Of a stretch of DNA of 64,000 nucleotides, positions 21,367-29,939 are shown piece by piece (position 1 is the stretch's first letter; each line of letters starts with the position of its first letter). A program made the translations under genes and the position numbers. The notes beneath the pieces are model-generated. The model made no database searches, was not told where the DNA came from, and saw only the letters and a list, made by a program, of their open reading frames with translations. The DNA is taken from positions 1 through 64,000 of IMG/VR virus record IMGVR_UViG_3300027759_000077; one strand, given 5' to 3'. Source of the DNA: a virus.

Positions 21367-22677
21367 ATGGCACACGTGGAAAGAATCAAAAGGGTCTACT
21401 ACCTCTTAGATGGAAAACGAGTAAGCTCGTCCACTAAAGGTGCTGTCAAAACCGTCGAGTTATCGAAGGATTTCTATGGGGTGTTTAGAGATCATGAGGG
21501 TAAAAGACACAGGCTAAGACTGCCTGGTATAACAACCAAAGCCAAGGCTGTTGAAGAGTTCAAGTCAGCAATCTCTAAAATTAAAAAAACAACCGAAGAA
21601 GATTTGGATAAAAACGAAGAAGATGTTGATAAATTAATAACCCTGTATGAAGAGTCTTTAACCAATGAGGGGCTTAAGAGTCAGACAGTGAGCGATGAGA
21701 CATCAAAGGTAAAGTTTATCATCTTGAAGTCTCTACAAGTTATTCGTTTGGAGGAGATAGATATTTCAATAATTCAAGAAAAATTAAAAAATAGTTCTTC
21801 CCACACCAACAGTAAGAAGCCCAAACCCTTATCCACCCGAACTAAGAACTTTTATATCGGAGCCCTTGTTCGGTTTGGGAAGTGGTTAAAGCGAAAAAAA
21901 TATTGGGATAAAAACATCTTCACCCGCCTAAAAAAGTTTAGAGGGGTAGAGGTTAAGATAAGAAGGTTTATGACCCAGCTTGAGTTGGAGGCTATCTTCA
22001 AAACAGCTAAGGCAAGAATGCCCTATAACGTCGGAAGGACAGCTAAGACTATATCCATCCAACTGTCTAGCGGTAAGTATGAGCTAACACGCAAAGTAAA
22101 AGGTAAGGTAATCTCTTGCGGTTTCTTTGATACTAAAAAGCAAGCGGAGAAAGCGTCACGCAGCATGACCTTAGCCAAAGGACAAGAAAGGGTTTTGTTT
22201 TATAAGTTCCTGTTCTATACATTGACTCGGGCCGGTAGTGCCAGAGAAGTTATTGTCGGGCAATTTAATTTCAAGAAAGAGCCTGCTGAAGTTGTCTTGC
22301 GAGGCGATCAAGTTAAAAATAAAACAACGGTAACCAAACCTCTGCACCCTGCACTGGCAACAGAGTTGAGGCTTTGGATTAAAGAGAATAATCTAACACC
22401 GGATGACAAAGTGTTTAACATACGAAAATCTATAGTTGGGGATTTTAATCGGGATTTAAAAGCGGCGGGTATTCAGAAAGTACTTCCTGACGGAACGAGT
22501 TTAGATATTCACTCATTTAAAACAACTGCTATTTCTATGTTAAGCGATGCGGGGGTTCCAATTAAATGGATACAGCATATGGCAGAACATCAGAAAGCGG
22601 AAACAACGTTAGGACATTATGCCAGAGTCAATCAAACTAATCTAAGTCAGATGTTTCATCATCTTCCAACTCTGTAG
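21367..22677 (+). CDS. int: Tyrosine recombinase/integrase
   Basis: A 436-aa site-specific recombinase. The start at 21367 follows AAAGGAG; upstream in-frame ATGs lie in the terminator and arm repeats. Residues about 50-160 contain a core-binding SAM-like helical domain (SLTNEGLKSQTVSDETSK; LGKWLKRKKYW-like helix). The catalytic domain has a TLTRAGSARE region for the first Arg, KNKTTVTKPLHP with the beta-hairpin Lys, HSFKTTAISML at the HxxR box (Lys instead of Arg), MAEHQKAETTLGHYARV with the second His and the nucleophilic Tyr. It should integrate the phage at a tRNA-Arg gene. The gene is preceded by the att core and paired repeats and converges with the late operon, overlapping its last gene by 41 nt. 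Confidence 0.9.
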   Translation: MAHVERIKRVYYLLDGKRVSSSTKGAVKTVELSKDFYGVFRDHEGKRHRLRLPGITTKAKAVEEFKSAISKIKKTTEEDLDKNEEDVDKLITLYEESLTNEGLKSQTVSDETSKVKFIILKSLQVIRLEEIDISIIQEKLKNSSSHTNSKKPKPLSTRTKNFYIGALVRFGKWLKRKKYWDKNIFTRLKKFRGVEVKIRRFMTQLELEAIFKTAKARMPYNVGRTAKTISIQLSSGKYELTRKVKGKVISCGFFDTKKQAEKASRSMTLAKGQERVLFYKFLFYTLTRAGSAREVIVGQFNFKKEPAEVVLRGDQVKNKTTVTKPLHPALATELRLWIKENNLTPDDKVFNIRKSIVGDFNRDLKAAGIQKVLPDGTSLDIHSFKTTAISMLSDAGVPIKWIQHMAEHQKAETTLGHYARVNQTNLSQMFHHLPTL

Positions 22678-23206
22678 GTTCTTCCTTTTTTAAAAGTTCT
22701 TTTTCCAAAGCGATTTTTTTAAAAGTCTCTTTTCTTTTTAAAATCGACTCTTCTGTAGAATGACGTGAAAAAAATCGGTTAGCAACTAAAGTATTAAATT
22801 CTGTGTACATTCTTTTCCACTCTTGTGGACATGTTTCTTTTTTGTGTTTTATTCCCGTTGGTTTTTTTGGTGGGCGGGGGAGTCTCATATGTTCTAAGGT
22901 GTTGTTTTTTAAAACCTTATTCATTCGTTGTTGAACTTTTTCCCGTGAAGAGAGCAGATGAGTTCCTGGCTTGATAGTTACAAAATCCCTTCTCACCATG
23001 ATAAGACACTCTTCCCCCATATCGTTTGTATAAAAGACAGTCCAGTAAAACCATTGCCCCTTTTCAATAAGATACCATGCGCTACAGTCACATGTTTTGG
23101 GTGTTATAAAAACAAGGCCGGAAAGAAGGTTGCTGACCCTCGTTCCGGCAAGGAGTTTGATAGTAGCTGTGTGAACTTCTTTACTACGCTTTGCTTTGCG
23201 ATCCAT
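22637..23206 (-). CDS. Hypothetical 189-aa protein, last gene of the late operon
   Basis: Unrecognised. Basic throughout, with a Cys pair (KTCDCSAWYLIEKGQWFYW) in the first third, a beta-rich middle and a Lys/Glu-rich helical tail. Its 3' end overlaps the convergent integrase gene by 41 nt and its start overlaps the holin-like gene by 23 nt. Position at the end of the membrane cassette suggests a lysis accessory or regulatory role, without direct support. Confidence 0.5.
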   Translation of the reverse strand: MDRKAKRSKEVHTATIKLLAGTRVSNLLSGLVFITPKTCDCSAWYLIEKGQWFYWTVFYTNDMGEECLIMVRRDFVTIKPGTHLLSSREKVQQRMNKVLKNNTLEHMRLPRPPKKPTGIKHKKETCPQEWKRMYTEFNTLVANRFFSRHSTEESILKRKETFKKIALEKELLKKEEPTELEDDETSDLD

Positions 23207-23357
23207 TAGAAATTGCCTGTCTTAGGCCAAAGGCAGCAAGTGCCGCCATAAGTGATTGAAACGCTGTGTCAACAGAGCCCTGTGAGAACTGGTAAAATGC
23301 CAAGGCCAAAAGGCCAATGGCTGCGAGGTTGGTTTTGTAACCTTTTAGAGCATCCAT
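23184..23357 (-). CDS. Holin-like small membrane protein
   Basis: A 57-aa protein from ATG 23357, which has AAAGG upstream; a longer frame reaches 23510 but overlaps the previous gene. Two hydrophobic stretches (LAAIGLLALAFYQF and FQSLMAALAAFGL) separated by a short polar turn, with charged ends (DALKGYKTN at the start, QSKA tail), give a two-span topology like class II holins. It lies next to a single-span protein and a peptidase-like protein, consistent with a lysis cassette. Short size and lack of a named family keep the call tentative. Confidence 0.55.
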   Translation of the reverse strand: MDALKGYKTNLAAIGLLALAFYQFSQGSVDTAFQSLMAALAAFGLRQAISNGSQSKA

Positions 23358-23361
23358 GAGA

Positions 23362-23628
23362 TTAACCTTTCTTTTCGGAGGGGGGGTTAAGAGCATTAAT
23401 GATAGCAGATAGTTTTTCCTTCTTACGATTCTCCGCAGCGACCATCTCGAGGATTGTGTCATAGTGATCCTTTGGTTCGAGAGTGGGAACAACTTCGACA
23501 TCGGGTGCAACCTTTACGGGGACAACTGTAAAGGCTGGGATTGCAAATTTGCTGCTGTACTTGGAACAAGCGATCCAGCCTAAAACAAATCCTGCAACAA
23601 TATAACCAGCGTGTGACATATCAAACAT
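23362..23628 (-). CDS. Single-span membrane protein (possible spanin-like)
   Basis: An 88-aa protein with an N-terminal membrane anchor (AGYIVAGFVLGWIACS). A proline/valine-rich linker and a charged helical C-terminus (HYDTILEMVAAENRKKEKL) follow, so it is probably anchored with a long exposed domain. That layout is seen in i-spanins and other lysis accessory proteins, but no family is recognised. Start at 23628 has AGG 5 nt upstream and overlaps the previous stop by 8 nt. Confidence 0.55.
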   Translation of the reverse strand: MFDMSHAGYIVAGFVLGWIACSKYSSKFAIPAFTVVPVKVAPDVEVVPTLEPKDHYDTILEMVAAENRKKEKLSAIINALNPPSEKKG

Positions 23629-24412
23629 GGGAACCTACTTTTTTGTTAGGGATTAAAAACAAGATCAAGGCTAGAAATGCCAAGACAGCAAAAGGGATGT
23701 AGTCACTGACAAAGGGAAACACTAGGGGCTTTCGCTTGTCAGGATCTTTGTCGGGAGTGTAGTTTGGATCTGCTTTACGAAGAGCCGTAGCCAAGCCAAT
23801 AGCTCCGTCAGCGTAGTCATCTTGTCTGTGTAACACCTTCCCCGTTGGAAGCTGAAGGTAGATAGTGGGTTTGCCTTCGGTAAAGAACCCTTGTCTTACT
23901 GCCCAGTTGTCAGGAGCGTAGTCTTGTATTAGGTACTTCTCTGAAAAGCTGGTTAGGGAAGGATCGTTTTCTAAGTCCTTGCGAACTTGTTTACGGATAG
24001 CTTCTGGCCCAATGATAGTAAGACGCAGTAGGCTCTTGTCATTAGGGACATTCTTCTCTTGCAAAGCCTGCAACGCTTCTTCCCCTGTTGCATCAATGCC
24101 GTTGATGATGTATCGCTCACGGGTATGGGGAGTAAGTCGGTTCACACCAAAGTTGGTTATCTCTGGCTTACGGGGTAAGTAATTCGCCGGTAAAGGATGG
24201 GGTGGGGTATTTTCCCCACCCTTGAAAGTGTCTGTCAAAGGGTCGTAAGGATGGTACTCGTTGAGGTCAAGGTGGTAGTTGCCTACTTGTTTGCCGTTTA
24301 CAATAAGAGCTATCTGAGTCTTGTCCGTCATGGATACCCACTCAACTGAGGGGCTTGCTGGTGCATCCCATGCACCAAGACTAAGCACTAAAAATAGCAA
24401 GGTAGCGTTCAT
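23621..24412 (-). CDS. Exported membrane-anchored protein of unknown function
   Basis: A 263-aa protein from ATG 24412, supported by AGGA and by the signal peptide MNATLLFLVLSLGAWDAPASP. An exported domain of about 220 residues follows, with proline-rich and beta regions (TQIALIVNGKQVGNYHLDL; KPTIYLQLPTGKVLHR). It ends in a C-terminal membrane span (FAVLAFLALILFLI) and a basic tail. Two hydrophobic ends with an external domain would place most of it outside the cytoplasmic membrane. It begins 8 nt after the peptidase-like gene and may assist lysis or envelope interaction. No catalytic motif found. Confidence 0.55.
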   Translation of the reverse strand: MNATLLFLVLSLGAWDAPASPSVEWVSMTDKTQIALIVNGKQVGNYHLDLNEYHPYDPLTDTFKGGENTPPHPLPANYLPRKPEITNFGVNRLTPHTRERYIINGIDATGEEALQALQEKNVPNDKSLLRLTIIGPEAIRKQVRKDLENDPSLTSFSEKYLIQDYAPDNWAVRQGFFTEGKPTIYLQLPTGKVLHRQDDYADGAIGLATALRKADPNYTPDKDPDKRKPLVFPFVSDYIPFAVLAFLALILFLIPNKKVGSHV

Positions 24413-24420
24413 GGGGAATC

Positions 24421-25236
24421 CTATGGTATGGGTATTGGTGGCGGGGGTGGAGAGATCCAGATGAACGTCCATCCAGAAGATCCATCTGTCCAACGGTCTA
24501 CAAACTCTTTCGGGCTCATCCAAATCAACTCTCCGGGCTTACCGTTGTTATCCCAGATCGCAGCGTACTTTTCATCCAAATGGGCGAGGCAAACCATATG
24601 AGCAATGGTTCCTGTGTATCGTACCTTGTCTCTTCCTGAGTAGGTGATTGCAGGGAAGCGTCCTGTGTCGAGGGCGGTCTTGAGGATCTGTAAGTCTTTA
24701 CCTTCGTATTGGATATAGCCGGGAGCAGGGGAGAGTAGGTGTTCTTTGCTGTAACGGGTGACTTGCTTGTCCACCTTTTCGGGCCAGCCACCACCAGGCT
24801 CTTTAGCGCACCAGTCTCGTAGTCCACGCATGGCTTCAAGGTTTGACCATCGTGCTGCCATCTCGATGGAACTCATCACGCACATTCCAGCCCCGTCTTT
24901 TTTGGAGCCGATGTTGGTAATGTGTTCGCTAAGTGGAAAGTCAATTTGGATTTCGGTTTTGTTATCGGGAGCTATTTTTCCACCTAGTTTTATAGTTGTA
25001 GTAGAAAGGTTTACAGGATCGAATGGGTCGTCAACGTCACGCAAAGGAAAGATTGGAAGAATAGGGCGGGGTGGATTTTTAGGGTTGGAGGGAGGTTTCG
25101 GTTTTGCAGGGATCATCCAAGGTCGACTAGATTCGGGTGAAGCAGCTTTAGGTGTTAACGTAAAGCATAAGAAAATCAAGGATGCCAATACCAAGGCAAA
25201 CTCAAGGAAAGTTTTTATGTTTGTTATGCGGTTCAT
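24421..25236 (-). CDS. Membrane-anchored C39/papain-like cysteine peptidase-fold protein
   Basis: A 271-aa protein. The N-terminus holds a signal anchor (FLEFALVLASLIFLCFTL) and then a long Pro-rich linker. The C-terminal domain has GAGMCVMSSIEMAARW, placing a Cys at the start of a helix, as in C39/papain-like peptidases. Next comes IAHMVCLAHLDEKYAAIWDNN, with a candidate catalytic His and Asp/Asn. The tail is Pro-rich. It could be the phage endolysin or a peptide hydrolase acting on the cell wall or S-layer protein. No canonical muramidase or amidase gene exists in the window, which makes this the best lysis-enzyme candidate. Coupled by TAATG to the upstream small membrane gene. Confidence 0.55.
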   Translation of the reverse strand: MNRITNIKTFLEFALVLASLIFLCFTLTPKAASPESSRPWMIPAKPKPPSNPKNPPRPILPIFPLRDVDDPFDPVNLSTTTIKLGGKIAPDNKTEIQIDFPLSEHITNIGSKKDGAGMCVMSSIEMAARWSNLEAMRGLRDWCAKEPGGGWPEKVDKQVTRYSKEHLLSPAPGYIQYEGKDLQILKTALDTGRFPAITYSGRDKVRYTGTIAHMVCLAHLDEKYAAIWDNNGKPGELIWMSPKEFVDRWTDGSSGWTFIWISPPPPPIPIP

Positions 25237-25376
25237 TAGCTACCTCGGCGATTAGATAGCATGGTAATAGCTAGGAAAATGCCACCAACAACCATAGCGC
25301 CGTCTCGTACACCTCTCCAGTAAATGAGGTTGACAAGCATAGTGATGGGGGTAAAAACGGAGTCGATCAGTTCCAT
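25236..25376 (-). CDS. 46-aa small membrane protein, first gene of the lysis-like cassette
   Basis: A gene beginning at 25376 with a strong AGGAGG site 6 nt upstream. It encodes MELIDSVFTPITMLVNLIYW, then a basic turn (RGVRD), then a hydrophobic helix GAMVVGGIFLAITMLS and a basic end. The two hydrophobic segments fit a small holin or antiholin. A good promoter lies 50 nt upstream and its stop overlaps the next start as TAATG, so it leads the operon running to 22637. Confidence 0.65.
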   Translation of the reverse strand: MELIDSVFTPITMLVNLIYWRGVRDGAMVVGGIFLAITMLSNRRGS

Positions 25377-25427
25377 CGTGAACCTCCTAGACTGGAAACC
25401 TACAATAATACTTTACAGGATATATAT

Positions 25428-25456
25428 AGTATAATTGTATTATATATGCGATACAA
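25428..25456 (-). promoter_or_regulatory. Promoter of the membrane/lysis-like cassette
   Basis: Minus strand: TTGTAT (25456-25451), 17-nt spacer, TATACT (25433-25428), in a very AT-rich dyad-like region (ATATAGTATAATTGTAT and near-complement). It drives the small membrane gene at 25376. The glycosyltransferase-like gene ends at 25468 just upstream, so this gives the cassette separate timing. Confidence 0.55.
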
Positions 25457-25467
25457 GGGTAAAAGAG

Positions 25468-26193
25468 TTAGCACTTGTATTCTGGATCGATATGCCACCC
25501 CATGGTGGTGAAATTAGCGTCTAGTTTTAGGTCAAAGCGATTGGCTAAATCTTGGTAGTTTTCAATAGAATGTGAGGTGTGCCAAACAATACCGGGGTAA
25601 GCAACTAACCTATCGGGGCCTATAATATTAAGCTTACCCATCTCACCATCAAAAAAGTCGTCTACACAAGAGCCTATCAACACTTCGGTTGCCACGCCAT
25701 TTAAAGATTGCATTCGCATCTTGTCTAAAATTATAGGGTGATACCACTTCGCTGGATCTAATAAGACAATCTCGGTACGTAAAGGAAAAGAGGTAATACC
25801 CTCTTTACATGCCTCAGAAGCAATAGAAAAGCGCCCTAGTTTTAAAGATGCCTTACAGCTTTGTATCCACTTAAACTTGTCGATGCACATTCGTTGGGAA
25901 AGCTTTATCAAGTATTTGAAACGTCGGAAAAAAGCCCACTGAATTCCAAGGTGGAAAGCAACTAAATCGCCGCCAGCATGACCCAATCTTTGTGGGTTTG
26001 ACCACAAAGTTACATCAGAGTATTTCTTTGTTAGCTCCATAAGTTCTTCGTAGCAATTTAAAGTTAAGCTTTTTGCAGAGCAGTCATCACTTATAAAAAT
26101 GGGGACAGGGCCGTTGTGGGATCTGATCAGATTAATCTGAAGTTCCATTAAACGGGGGTAGTTAAAACACCCAATTACAACTCCTGTGTCCAT
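25468..26193 (-). CDS. Glycosyltransferase-like (GT-A fold) protein
   Basis: A 241-aa protein resembling family 2-type glycosyltransferases. The N-terminus is VVIGCFNYPRLMELQINLI, a nucleotide-binding strand-helix. PVPIFISDDCSAKS (about residues 29-42) sits where the first Asp motif lies, and HAGGDLVAFHLGIQW continues the domain. A clear central DxD is not visible, so donor binding may be altered or the enzyme inactive. It may modify host envelope sugars or phage proteins. The next upstream gene encodes a Cys-rich protein of a type that in Planctomycetes accompanies glycosyltransferases, and the two genes are only 3 nt apart. Confidence 0.6.
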   Translation of the reverse strand: MDTGVVIGCFNYPRLMELQINLIRSHNGPVPIFISDDCSAKSLTLNCYEELMELTKKYSDVTLWSNPQRLGHAGGDLVAFHLGIQWAFFRRFKYLIKLSQRMCIDKFKWIQSCKASLKLGRFSIASEACKEGITSFPLRTEIVLLDPAKWYHPIILDKMRMQSLNGVATEVLIGSCVDDFFDGEMGKLNIIGPDRLVAYPGIVWHTSHSIENYQDLANRFDLKLDANFTTMGWHIDPEYKC

Positions 26194-26196
26194 GTC

Positions 26197-26559
26197 TTAT
26201 CCTATAAAAGGGGAATCGCCTTGGTAGTCGGGACAAAAGACGCATGATGTAATTTGGTCACTCACAACACCCCTTGTACATTGCCCATGTTTTTCACACT
26301 TGTGAATAAATTTTAAGGGGCAATGGCAGTTAGACCTTTGGATAATTGGGCCAAGGCTAACGCATGGAAGACCACGGGGATTTTTTGATAGTTCGGGGGA
26401 ATATTGGATTGCTCCTATCGGCCCACGTTCGGTAGGTTGCTTTCCCCAGTAAACAGACCACGTTGGACTGTAGTGGTATAGCCAGCATTGACGGCAATCA
26501 GCGGCTTGATAATATCTACCTGTAGTAACACGGTTACAAATACATGGTCTTGCCTGCAT
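26197..26559 (-). CDS. Cys-rich putative zinc-binding protein, planctomycete type
   Basis: A 120-aa protein with ten or more Cys. CICN and CRQCW come early; then NCHCPLKFIHKCEKHGQCT and TSCVFCPDYQ form a pattern (C-x2-HG-x-CT, then C-x2-C-x-DY) that I recognise from planctomycete proteins linked to glycosyltransferases. The spacing suggests two zinc or iron-sulfur sites. It starts one base inside the end of the structural gene before it and precedes the glycosyltransferase-like gene by 3 nt, so the two may be a split version of a domain fusion. Function unknown. Confidence 0.6.
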   Translation of the reverse strand: MQARPCICNRVTTGRYYQAADCRQCWLYHYSPTWSVYWGKQPTERGPIGAIQYSPELSKNPRGLPCVSLGPIIQRSNCHCPLKFIHKCEKHGQCTRGVVSDQITSCVFCPDYQGDSPFIG

Positions 26560-27437
26560 TAAAAGTTTCCTCTTCGGATTAGAATGGATTCAATTCCCAT
26601 AATTTCAGAAATTACAGGGTTTTTGGGTATCAGTGTAATATGCTTTAAGTACAAAAGTCCTTGTAAACAAACATAACAAAAATCAGATGCTGAGAAGTCA
26701 GCGAAAGCGTAAGGCTGAGGTGTCCAACCATCCACTTGATTGGCACGGGCGTAAGGTATTACTCTTGTGTTCTTTATAAACTTAATATCCGTATTCCAAT
26801 GGAAGCTTTCAAACCTAAAAAAAGTTGGAGTGTTTTTAGTTTTAACAAATCCAGTAGAATTTCGTTTAGTAATTAGTGGCGTGTATGTGTAAGGAAAAAC
26901 TTCTGCAACAGGGTGTGAGTTTGTCCATGCAAGTTTTTCAGCCGTATATTCCGTAGTGGAGCTAAAGTTGAAAAACTTTGATTTTAAAGGCATTTCAACA
27001 TTGATATCAGAAAAAGAAAAAAGAAACCTTCTTCCTGGGTCAAGATAAGATGCATGGCCTGCATAAGGCAAAAGCAATTTGTAATTGTAGTAATAGCTTG
27101 TTGGGTCATAATTTATATTTGCAAGATTCTCAATAGGAGCAGGGACTATAAATTTTTTGTTTTCTAAAACTAGAAAAGGATCTTTGCATTTAGCATTAGT
27201 CTTAAATGTAATTTCAAACATGGGGCTTGTTTTAGGAACAGTACACTCCGCAGAACGTGCGCTGCTTTTAGTAGGTTCATCAGAACTTTTCAAACTTGTT
27301 TTTCTTTTCGTTACTTTAAAACCGGAGATGTAAAAGACCTTGGACGGACAAGCTCCTACTGTGCCACCCTCGTAAGCATCAAATCCTTCGCCTGTATAGA
27401 ATCCGGTCATTACAGGGTCGTAAGGTTTATCTGCCAT
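26559..27437 (-). CDS. Tail-associated structural protein, unknown
   Basis: A 292-aa protein with mixed beta content, Tyr/Ser-rich (YDPTSYYYNYKLLLPYAG) like the two larger proteins before it, with a basic early segment (KVTKRKTSLKSS). No domain recognised. It sits last in the run of adhesin-like genes, just after the 829-aa Ig/cadherin-like protein (4 nt gap), and probably belongs to the same tail-tip or fibre structure. Confidence 0.55.
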   Translation of the reverse strand: MADKPYDPVMTGFYTGEGFDAYEGGTVGACPSKVFYISGFKVTKRKTSLKSSDEPTKSSARSAECTVPKTSPMFEITFKTNAKCKDPFLVLENKKFIVPAPIENLANINYDPTSYYYNYKLLLPYAGHASYLDPGRRFLFSFSDINVEMPLKSKFFNFSSTTEYTAEKLAWTNSHPVAEVFPYTYTPLITKRNSTGFVKTKNTPTFFRFESFHWNTDIKFIKNTRVIPYARANQVDGWTPQPYAFADFSASDFCYVCLQGLLYLKHITLIPKNPVISEIMGIESILIRRGNF

Positions 27438-27441
27438 GACG

Positions 27442-29931
27442 TTAAGCCTTTCTGTAATTGATGTTCATAGACAAAGGAGCGTCGTAATAAGAATATCCTT
27501 TTCCAGAACCAAAAGAATGTATCGACATTGGAAAATTAGGTAGGACACTAAAAGGGGTAGATATTTTTTTATATGGAAAATAAACAGCAGACCTAGCAAG
27601 GTTGTTAAACTCCGGCAAGTTATACCAATATAAACTCCAATTAAACCAACTAAAACTAGTTGTTGCATACGTTACGTTGGCAGTACTTCTTGCTGCGGGA
27701 TATCGCATAACAACGTCTGAAGATAAAGATTCGTTAATGCTATCAGCAGATTCATACGAAAGAATCCTGTTTGTGTAATCGCCTGTGTATACGTAGTTCC
27801 AATCCACAGCAGCAACAGCTTGTGTTCCAGATATTGGTTTTTCAATTTCAATAAAAGGAGGATGTTCGGCAAAATCTTCGGGGTCTTGCGGAAGCCAGAA
27901 AAAAGGATCAATACCATAACCTGTCGCACTTAAAGACCCTGTAGCTTGGTCTGAAGGAGTCATATAAACATAAGGTAAATTATAAGAAACCTGCGATATA
28001 TATTTCTTACCGTCCCACATAAAAAAATATACTTTTGGAGCAGAGTTACAATTAGTCCCATTGTCGTAAGCAGTTTGTCCTGCCCAAGGAAGATACCCAC
28101 TTCCTTTATTTGTAAGTCTAAAATTTGAAAGCTGTACGTGTTTTTTAGGTTCGACTGTATAGTTTACCAATCCATTAAAATTACCACCTCGCCTGTAAAG
28201 CTTTCGCTCCATCTTCCAATGACTTACTCCGCAACTATCTGAAAAGTCTGCGTCAGGAGGAGTTAACGTGACGGTTTTACTAACCTTAGCGTTAAGGTAA
28301 TCAGTTACTGTAAAGGTGTAATCTCCAGTAACTTTTTTTAAATTTCCAATTAGACCAACGGTTTTTAAAAGGTCTGCGGGAGGTGTAGTACCCGTGGGTA
28401 CTTCCAATAAAACTTTTGAGTTCCAAGGATCTATTGATGGTGAGTTAATACCCCCTTGACTATCCGATAAACCTAGCGCCCACAAATTTTGGCCGTTAAA
28501 AAGCTGATTAGAAAAATTAGTGTAGTTGTTGTAATACGTTGAATAGTAATCAGAATAATAAGTGTAAACATTATAAGCTTTATTAATGTAAGCAAATATC
28601 CAAGAACTAGTACCATAAGAAAAATTTTTGGTAGTAAGTGCCAAAGGCCAATCATACATGTACTTATAATCCGATAACCAACCTGTGTTTGGGTAAGCCC
28701 AATGATAAGGCAAAGGGGCTGTAGGCATGCTTAAAATAAAGCTAGAAGGATAGCTTTGATGAGTACGAGTTGATTTTGTTCCATCGTTTGGAAACGAAAG
28801 ATTATTTATTAATTTTTTAAAAAGTGATGTTGAAGTGAGTGATATATCAGTAGAGTTTTTTACGGTAAAAGTATAAGGAGGAGTACCACCTAACGCATCC
28901 ACCTTAAAATTAAATCCATGATGGGGTTTTATTGTTAAAGTGTCAGGGCATTGTAATCGTAAGACTCCTTCTGCGGGGGGAAGGTAATTAGCGTGTGACA
29001 AATAAATAGTAAAGTCTTTTGAAATTTCATCATCCGTGTCTGGATCTAAAACTCGCACTGTTACGTCGTAACTAACTTGCCTGGTTGGATACAAAGGTAT
29101 TGTTAAGGTTCCAGACTGACTCATAGTCACACCATCTATGAGAGGATCCAACGACCATTCCAAATTAAAGTTTTCTCGATTGGCTATGAAGTTGTAAATA
29201 AATTCTTTGGTTTGATAACCGGCAGGGATATCTTCATCCTTCGTAAGGATCTCAAGGTCTTCTGTAGATCCCGGAACGTAGGTTATTTTAACTGGTTTAT
29301 TATAGTCATCGATTCCTGTCATTTCCGTACCGTCCCCAACACCATCGATGAAAACAGCAGGCTGTCCTAAATACTCGGCGATGTAGTAATACTCTTCGGC
29401 TTGATGTTTAAGGAGGAAAGAAGGAGTGATCTTGAATTTAGCAGCGTCTAAAAGAGAAGATGAGTATGGTGCTGATGCATCACCTTTATCATAAATAGGA
29501 AGATTTGTAGCTGGAACTTCTGGACACTCGGAAGTTAAATCAACACAGTAAGGATCTTCTATTTCAAAAGTATCGTCTGCATCTACGGAGACTGTTTGAA
29601 CAGATACACCGGTCATTAACCTTTTAGTGTTTAAGGTATAGATAGTTAAAATGAGTTCTTCCGCAGCGGTGTTTGTTTCGCTACCAAGTCCTGTAAGTAA
29701 GTTAGCTTCTAAATTGAATTTGGCCATGCCTGCAATATGAGCCGTAGGTGTAAAGGTAGCGGTGTAATCAAAAGTGCCAGCAGAAGCAAGGTCTGATAGG
29801 GTTCCGTTAGTTACGTCAACAAGGTCTAGAGTGAAATCGGTAACAAGACTTCCCATCGCAAAATAAATGATGGCGGTTTCTGATTTATTAACAATACTTT
29901 TATTTGAAGTAATCGATACAGTAAACGGCAT
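27442..29931 (-). CDS. Large Ig-like adhesin/tail protein
   Basis: An 829-aa protein. The first about 90 residues read as a bacterial Ig-like beta domain (VSITSNKSIVNKSETAIIYF; FDYTATFTPTAHIAGMAKF). Two or more further Ig/cadherin-like domains follow at about 230-320 and 340-370 (GTLTIPLYPTRQVSYDVTV; GHPFFNFKVDALGGTPPYTF-type segment). The C-terminal half is Tyr/Asn/Ser-rich. TAGGAG precedes the start. It lies in the late operon among fibre genes and probably contributes to host binding. Local base composition looks more AT-rich than the capsid genes. Confidence 0.6.
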   Translation of the reverse strand: MPFTVSITSNKSIVNKSETAIIYFAMGSLVTDFTLDLVDVTNGTLSDLASAGTFDYTATFTPTAHIAGMAKFNLEANLLTGLGSETNTAAEELILTIYTLNTKRLMTGVSVQTVSVDADDTFEIEDPYCVDLTSECPEVPATNLPIYDKGDASAPYSSSLLDAAKFKITPSFLLKHQAEEYYYIAEYLGQPAVFIDGVGDGTEMTGIDDYNKPVKITYVPGSTEDLEILTKDEDIPAGYQTKEFIYNFIANRENFNLEWSLDPLIDGVTMSQSGTLTIPLYPTRQVSYDVTVRVLDPDTDDEISKDFTIYLSHANYLPPAEGVLRLQCPDTLTIKPHHGFNFKVDALGGTPPYTFTVKNSTDISLTSTSLFKKLINNLSFPNDGTKSTRTHQSYPSSFILSMPTAPLPYHWAYPNTGWLSDYKYMYDWPLALTTKNFSYGTSSWIFAYINKAYNVYTYYSDYYSTYYNNYTNFSNQLFNGQNLWALGLSDSQGGINSPSIDPWNSKVLLEVPTGTTPPADLLKTVGLIGNLKKVTGDYTFTVTDYLNAKVSKTVTLTPPDADFSDSCGVSHWKMERKLYRRGGNFNGLVNYTVEPKKHVQLSNFRLTNKGSGYLPWAGQTAYDNGTNCNSAPKVYFFMWDGKKYISQVSYNLPYVYMTPSDQATGSLSATGYGIDPFFWLPQDPEDFAEHPPFIEIEKPISGTQAVAAVDWNYVYTGDYTNRILSYESADSINESLSSDVVMRYPAARSTANVTYATTSFSWFNWSLYWYNLPEFNNLARSAVYFPYKKISTPFSVLPNFPMSIHSFGSGKGYSYYDAPLSMNINYRKA

Positions 29932-29939
29932 ACGAACTC

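Noticed and set aside
23358-23510. Longer start for the holin-like gene at 23510
   Set aside because: The extra 51 residues overlap another gene and lack hydrophobic or conserved character; ATG 23357 has a ribosome-binding site.
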